In this document: positions 60,375 to 64,000 of the stretch, one piece after another | Layout: each line of letters begins with the position of its first letter | Numbering within the stretch: the first letter of the stretch is position 1 | Source: Cryptosporangium aurantiacum | GTDB taxonomy: Bacteria > Actinomycetota > Actinomycetes > Mycobacteriales > Cryptosporangiaceae | Assembly: GCF_900143005.1 (NCBI RefSeq) | Contig: NZ_FRCS01000003.1 | Span: 496,001 to 560,000, forward strand | DNA: 64,000 nt | Direction: 5' to 3' | Program-made: the position numbers and the translations under genes | Notes under the pieces: generated by a model | Seen by the model: only the letters and a program-made list of their open reading frames with translations | Told to the model about the DNA's origin: nothing | The model's database searches: none

Positions 60375-61586
60375 CTAGGCGAGGACTGGAACCTCGGCCG
60401 GATTACGCACCGGCAGGCCCATCAACCGGCGGGCGTTGTCGCCCATGAAGTCACGGGTGCGCTTCTCGCTCATGCCCTCGGCATAGCGGTAGTAGCCGCG
60501 AGGTTCCGTGAGGCCCTCCGGGTGCGGGTAGTCCGACCCGAACAGCACGCGGTCCCAGCCGACCGTCTGCACGACGTCCTCCACCGAGCCCTCCCAGAAC
60601 GGGCTGACCCAGACGTTCCGCCGGAACACGTCCACGGGGTGTTCGAGGAAGGCCTGCGGCATCTTGCCGTAGGTCGCCTCCAGTTCGTCGAAGAGCGGCT
60701 TGATCCAGGAACTGCCGTTCTCCACGCTGGCGATCCGCAGCTTCGGGAACCGGGTCAGCGTGCCGTGGCAGATCAGGCTGGTGAGCATGTCGGCGATCTC
60801 CCGGTGACCGAGCGCCACCCAGCGGAACGCGCTCATCTCGGTGAAGTTATTCGTCTCCGGCGGCTCCCACTGGTTGATGTAGCTGTCCAACGGGGGCTGG
60901 CTGGCGTGCAGTACGACCGGGATGCCGGCCGCCTCGACGTCGGCCCAGAACGAGTCGAACTCCGGGAGCGCCGGCGAGCGCCAGCCCTTGAGGCCCTTGA
61001 CCGGCGCGGGCTTGATCAGCACCGCCTTCGCGCCGTTCTCCAGCACGTACTGCAATTCGCGGCGCGCGTCGTCCACCAGCGCGCAGCTGATCACCGGCGT
61101 CATGTAGAGCCGGTTCTCGTACGTGTATCCCCAGGTCTCCAGCATCCAGCGGTTGAGCGCGTGGATCATCGACACGACCAGTTCCGGGTCCTCGGCCGCC
61201 GAGTGCTCGACGAGGTTGGCCAGCGTCGGGTAGCACAGAGCCTCGTCGACGCCCTGCTCGTCCATCACCGCGATCCGCGGCTCCGGGCCACGGAACGCCG
61301 GGATCGCGTCGATGCCCTTGCCACCCAGTTCGCGCAGCGACTTGCCCTCGGTGTTCTGCCCGGAGAAGAACTTCTCGTACGCCCCCGGCGCAGCGACCCG
61401 GTCGAACGTCGGGTTGGGGATGTACTCGGTGATCCGACCCAGGATCGCGATCCGGGTGCGCCCGCCGACCTGGACGAACTGCACTGCCCGCCGGTACTTC
61501 TCCGGCAGGTAGCGGGTCAACGCGTCCGGAGTCTCGTACATGTGCTGGTCCGCGTCGAAGATCGGCGCGTCGGTGAACTGGGTCAC
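60375..61586 (-). CDS. Amidohydrolase-2 family protein
   Basis: A 403-aa COG2159-type protein with the N-terminal metal motif FDADQHMYE, AVMDEQGVDEALCYPT, PVVLHASQPP mid-protein, and LFGSDYPHPEGL near the end. It is only distantly like the members at 24417 and 63392. GTG 61586 is chosen because GGAGGG lies eight bases upstream and the protein then starts at the fold; an upstream ATG at 61655 would overlap a palindromic operator. It may hydrolyse or decarboxylate a pathway acid. It is divergent from the Rieske oxygenase gene. Confidence 0.86.
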   Translation of the reverse strand: MTQFTDAPIFDADQHMYETPDALTRYLPEKYRRAVQFVQVGGRTRIAILGRITEYIPNPTFDRVAAPGAYEKFFSGQNTEGKSLRELGGKGIDAIPAFRGPEPRIAVMDEQGVDEALCYPTLANLVEHSAAEDPELVVSMIHALNRWMLETWGYTYENRLYMTPVISCALVDDARRELQYVLENGAKAVLIKPAPVKGLKGWRSPALPEFDSFWADVEAAGIPVVLHASQPPLDSYINQWEPPETNNFTEMSAFRWVALGHREIADMLTSLICHGTLTRFPKLRIASVENGSSWIKPLFDELEATYGKMPQAFLEHPVDVFRRNVWVSPFWEGSVEDVVQTVGWDRVLFGSDYPHPEGLTEPRGYYRYAEGMSEKRTRDFMGDNARRLMGLPVRNPAEVPVLA

Positions 61587-61639
61587 GGGGGGCTGCCCTC
61601 CGGCTGCAATCGACTGAGTACGCTTCACGCTAAGCGTGT

Positions 61640-61655
61640 CTGACGATAGTGTCAA
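61640..61655. promoter_or_regulatory. CTGAC-N6-GTCAA palindrome upstream of amidohydrolase
   Basis: CTGACGATAGTGTCAA, one mismatch from the perfect palindrome, 54-69 bp upstream of the amidohydrolase start at 61586. Confidence 0.7.
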
Positions 61656-61706
61656 TTGGTGGGGTCATAGCGAAGCGACCTGCCTTCCGAACAGTGATAA
61701 CTATCT

Positions 61707-61722
61707 ATGACAGACACGTCAA
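61707..61722. promoter_or_regulatory. ATGAC-N6-GTCAA palindrome upstream of Rieske gene
   Basis: ATGACAGACACGTCAA, one mismatch from the palindrome, 33 bp upstream of the chosen Rieske oxygenase start. It is the last copy seen in the window. Confidence 0.65.
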
Positions 61723-61754
61723 TCGAGGGCTATGCCCTCCCCGGAGGGTCGACA

Positions 61755-62762
61755 ATGCGGACTACCTTGAGCATGCGGCCGACCGGCTGGTTCCAGATCG
61801 GCTGGTCCTCGACCGTGCCCCCGTCCGGCGTCATCCCACTGCGTTACTTCGGCCAGGACCTCGTGGCGTGGCGCGACGGGCGAGGTGTCGTCCGTGTTCT
61901 GGACGCCTACTGCCAGCACCTCGGCGCGAACCTCGCCCACGGCGGACGCGTCACCGAGCGGGGCATCCAATGCCCGTTCCATGGCTGGACCTGGAACTCC
62001 GACGGTCGCAACGTCGCCATCCCGTATCAAGACCGGCCGAACCGAGCCCGCCGTATCCGTTCCTGGCCCGTGGTCGAACGCGACGAGGTGCTATTCCTGT
62101 GGCACGACGCCCAGGGCCGAGCGCCGTACTTCGAGGTACCCGATCTGACCACCGACGTCTCGCCGGACCTGACCGGGTTGACGCTCCAGCCGGCGCTCCC
62201 GGACGGCGTCTCGCACTATCCGGGCATGCGGGTACACCCTCAGTTCGTCGTCGAGAACGCCGTTGACGTGCACCACTTCCAATTCGTGCACGGAACCGGC
62301 CGTAGCCCCGTGATCCTGCGCGAGGAGGTCACCGAGACGACCTGGCACTCGGTGGCGGGGTTCGGACGCCGGTGGGCCGACGGCGTCGACCGGCCGGGCG
62401 ACCGTCGCAGCACGATCACTATCCACTGGGTCGGGATCGGTTTCGCATACAACGCGGAGCACACGCCGGACGGCTGACGCGTGGTCCTGATCGCGACCAC
62501 GCCCGTCGACGACGAGTCGACCGAGGTGTTCGGCACCTACTGGCTGGAGGACGCCCCGGGACAGCGGTCGGCCGACCGGACCCGGCGGCTGGAGGAGATC
62601 AAACGCGCACTCCCCCAGGATCTCGAGATCTGGAATCACCAGATCTACCTCGACCCGCCGGCGCTGGCGACGTCCGAGGGGGCCGGCTTCCGTCGGTTGC
62701 GTCGCTGGGCGAGCAGTTTCTATCCGGACGCGCCACCCTCCGCCGCCGCTCGCAGGGCCTGA
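61755..62762 (+). pseudogene. Rieske-type oxygenase (KshA-like) interrupted by an in-frame TGA
   Basis: A Rieske non-heme iron oxygenase of 336 codons with one in-frame stop. The first part (240 aa) has the Rieske cluster ligands YCQHLGANLAHGG and CPFHGWTW and the mononuclear iron motif NAVDVHHFQFVHG, then TGA at 62475-62477 after HTPDG. The same frame goes on with RVVLIATTPVDDESTEVFG and ends at 62760-62762. The KshA-like layout suggests a terminal oxygenase for a steroid or terpenoid-like substrate. ATG 61755 has GGAGGG six bases upstream. A single base change (for example CGA to TGA) explains the break. Confidence 0.86.
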
Positions 62763-62773
62763 TGCGGTGTCAG

Positions 62774-62806
62774 GTGGTCGGCCGGGGAAGCCCCGGTCGA
62801 CCACCC
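62774..62806. terminator. 15-bp hairpin after the Rieske gene
   Basis: Arms 62774-62788 and 62792-62806 pair along 15 bases with one G-U wobble and a 3-base loop. It lies between the Rieske stop and the stop of the convergent isochorismatase-like gene. Confidence 0.82.
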
Positions 62807-62813
62807 GGTTCAG

Positions 62814-63392
62814 CTAGCGCCAGTCGTCGAGCAGCTCGTCCGTCGTGGTGATCCGGGCGAGCATGCGCATCGTATTGGCCAGGACGGCCTCCCCGTAGGC
62901 GGCGGGGGTCCCGGCGACCGCGTCCCGCGGCACGACGACCGTGAAACCGTCGTGGCAGGCCTCCGCGGCGGCCATCGGCAGCGCCAGGTTCAGTGAGACG
63001 CCGGTCAGGACGATCGTGTCGATATCGAGGCCGCGCAGCACCGGAAGCAGCTCGGTCCGCCACGTCGGAGAGAGCCCGTGCCTGCGGGGTAACACCAGAT
63101 CGTCGGCGTGACTCAGCTCGGGCACCACGGCCACCGCGGGGTGACCCGGTGCCCAGTCGGCGGTCGCCGGTGCCAACCGTCGCCAGATCGGGGCCGTGCC
63201 GGTCGGTGCGCCGAGCAGACCGCCGAACGTGGCGTGAACGACCCGGATTCCCGCCGCGCGCGCCCCGTCGGCCAAGCGCACGATGTTCTTCACCAGTGGA
63301 GCGGCGTCGGACCCGAGCGCCGGCAGGACGGAGTGCTCGCCGAGCACTCCGTCCTGGCACTCCACGCAGACGACCGCGGTGCGAACCGCCAC
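62814..63392 (-). CDS. Isochorismatase-fold protein lacking the canonical triad
   Basis: A 192-aa isochorismatase-fold protein and a relative of the one at 32282. The first catalytic site reads CVECQDG (Glu for Asp), the Lys region reads RRHGLSPTW, and the Cys site reads TGVSLNLAL (Ala for Cys). The pattern ExQ, HGLS and GVSLNxA is shared with 32282 and defines a subfamily of unknown reaction. GTG 63392 overlaps the stop of the amidohydrolase by one base, so the two are co-translated and perhaps act in sequence. Confidence 0.82.
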   Translation of the reverse strand: MAVRTAVVCVECQDGVLGEHSVLPALGSDAAPLVKNIVRLADGARAAGIRVVHATFGGLLGAPTGTAPIWRRLAPATADWAPGHPAVAVVPELSHADDLVLPRRHGLSPTWRTELLPVLRGLDIDTIVLTGVSLNLALPMAAAEACHDGFTVVVPRDAVAGTPAAYGEAVLANTMRMLARITTTDELLDDWR

Positions 63393-64000
63393 TACCGGGG
63401 GAAGCGGAGCATGGTCCGCGCGTTGGTCTCGGTGATCTTGGTGACCTCGTCGTCGGGGACCTCGGCCAGCACCTCGGCTGCCCGCTTGCGGCTGTTGGGC
63501 CAGTTGGAGTCCGAGTGCGGATAGTCGATCTCGAGCATGATCCGGTCGATACCGACGTCGTGGCGGTTGCGCACGCCGAACTCGTCATCGATGAAGCAGC
63601 CCCAGAAGTGCTTGCGGAACAGGTCCGAGGGCCGCGTATCGAAGTCGATCGACTGGTAGTAGCGGTGGCGCTCCCACACGAAGTCGGCTCGCTCGAGGAT
63701 GTACGGAATCCATCCGATGCCGCCCTCCGCCAGCGAGAACTGGAGCTTCGGGTGGCGCTGCAGCACTCCGGAGAACATCAGATCGGTCGCGCTCCACATC
63801 AGAGTGGTGGAGAAGATCGTGATCGCGACCGCGAACGGCGCGTCCGGCATCACCATCTCGCCGGGGATCGCGCGGGTCGCCGCGAAGGAGAAGCCCGGAA
63901 CGAAGGATCCGGAGCCGAAGTGCAGCGAGAGAACCGTGCCGGTCTCTTCGCACGCCTCCCAGACCGGCTCCCAGTGCGCGTTGTGGAAGCTCGGCAGGCC
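63392..64000 (-). CDS. Amidohydrolase-2 family protein, 5' end outside window
   Basis: The frame is open to the window edge; residues before the first internal ATG (LPSFHNAHWEPVWEA, LSLHFGSGSFVPGFSF) match the paralog at 24417, so the gene starts beyond 64000. The C-terminal part LEIDYPHSDSNWPNSRKRAA and RKHFWGCFIDDE are nearly identical to that paralog, indicating a fairly recent duplication or strong constraint. It is followed directly by an isochorismatase-like gene. The reaction is unknown. Confidence 0.88.
   Translation of the reverse strand, partial: GLPSFHNAHWEPVWEACEETGTVLSLHFGSGSFVPGFSFAATRAIPGEMVMPDAPFAVAITIFSTTLMWSATDLMFSGVLQRHPKLQFSLAEGGIGWIPYILERADFVWERHRYYQSIDFDTRPSDLFRKHFWGCFIDDEFGVRNRHDVGIDRIMLEIDYPHSDSNWPNSRKRAAEVLAEVPDDEVTKITETNARTMLRFPR

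Noticed and set aside
62475-62477. Selenocysteine at the Rieske TGA.
   Set aside because: The position follows a PDG turn away from the iron ligands, Rieske oxygenases are not selenoproteins, and I see no convincing selenocysteine-insertion hairpin right after it.
62481-62762. A separate small gene starting at GTG 62481.
   Set aside because: It is in frame with and directly follows the Rieske oxygenase and has no ribosome site; it is the rest of the interrupted gene.
1-64000. CRISPR arrays, insertion sequences or phage genes.
   Set aside because: No regular direct repeats, transposase motifs or integrase genes were seen.

Overview
The window is very GC-rich DNA (about 70% G+C by eye) with tightly packed genes, many GTG starts and 1- to 4-bp stop/start overlaps. 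Its families (F420-type luciferase-like oxidoreductases, a mycofactocin-type short-chain dehydrogenase, two-subunit acyl-CoA dehydrogenases, lipid-transfer thiolases with DUF35 partners, KstD-like and Rieske oxygenases, TetR regulators) point to an actinobacterium of the Frankia/Cryptosporangium/Pseudonocardia/Mycobacterium kind. The genus cannot be fixed from the sequence. I count 58 protein genes: two run off the window edges and two are broken by a single in-frame stop codon. I saw no tRNA, rRNA, CRISPR array or insertion sequence, and no gene-free stretch above 300 bp (the longest are 5663-5951 and 34547-34842).

Almost everything looks like one catabolic island for a bulky ring-containing, CoA-activated substrate. 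Region 1 (1-6530): end of a luciferase-like oxidoreductase, a branched-chain-type ABC importer (substrate-binding lipoprotein, LivF, and a fused LivH-LivM-LivG), and a TetR regulator. Region 2 (6649-10815): FAD monooxygenase, SnoaL-like protein, two short-chain dehydrogenases, an alpha/beta hydrolase. Region 3 (10768-34546): the core. The minus-strand operon 18127-10768 carries an MhpC-like hydrolase, MhpD-like hydratase, HpcH-type aldolase, an acyl-CoA dehydrogenase pair, an Ltp2-like protein and an acyl-CoA ligase. A fused double acyl-CoA dehydrogenase diverges from it. Next come an MhpA-like ring hydroxylase, a second luciferase-like enzyme and an amidohydrolase. The minus-strand operon 34546-25745 encodes a Baeyer-Villiger monooxygenase, an isochorismatase-like protein, an MhpB-like extradiol dioxygenase, a KstD-like dehydrogenase, an acyl-CoA ligase, an aldehyde dehydrogenase and a mycofactocin-type dehydrogenase. 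Together they give a full aromatic meta-cleavage route (hydroxylation, ring opening, hydrolysis, hydration, aldol cleavage) plus side-chain CoA chemistry.

Region 4 (34843-39937): an APC permease, a Gfo/Idh/MocA oxidoreductase, a canonical SCP-x-type thiolase and a thiolase-like/DUF35 fusion. Region 5 (40123-54365): two facing operons. A plus-strand set holds an enoyl-CoA hydratase with a nonsense codon and four acyl-CoA dehydrogenase subunits. A nine-gene minus-strand set holds four more acyl-CoA dehydrogenase subunits, a CoA-transferase-like protein, a thiolase, a DUF35 protein, a VOC protein and an HSDL2-like dehydrogenase. Region 6 (54551-64000): CaiB-type CoA transferase, TetR regulator, an operon for DUF35/Ltp2-like aldolase/MaoC hydratase/acyl-CoA ligase, amidohydrolases, an isochorismatase-like protein and a Rieske oxygenase with an in-frame TGA.

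The most striking non-coding signal is two families of short repeated sites in the intergenic regions. Left of about 35 kb, nearly every promoter region carries one to three copies of GNNNAC-N5-GTCAGA. Right of about 40 kb the sites are instead the palindrome TTGAC-N6-GTCAA. This suggests two adjacent regulons with different TetR-type regulators. The regulator at 55873 has a perfect palindrome in its own promoter and is the natural candidate for the second. Both nonsense-broken genes lie in that second regulon.
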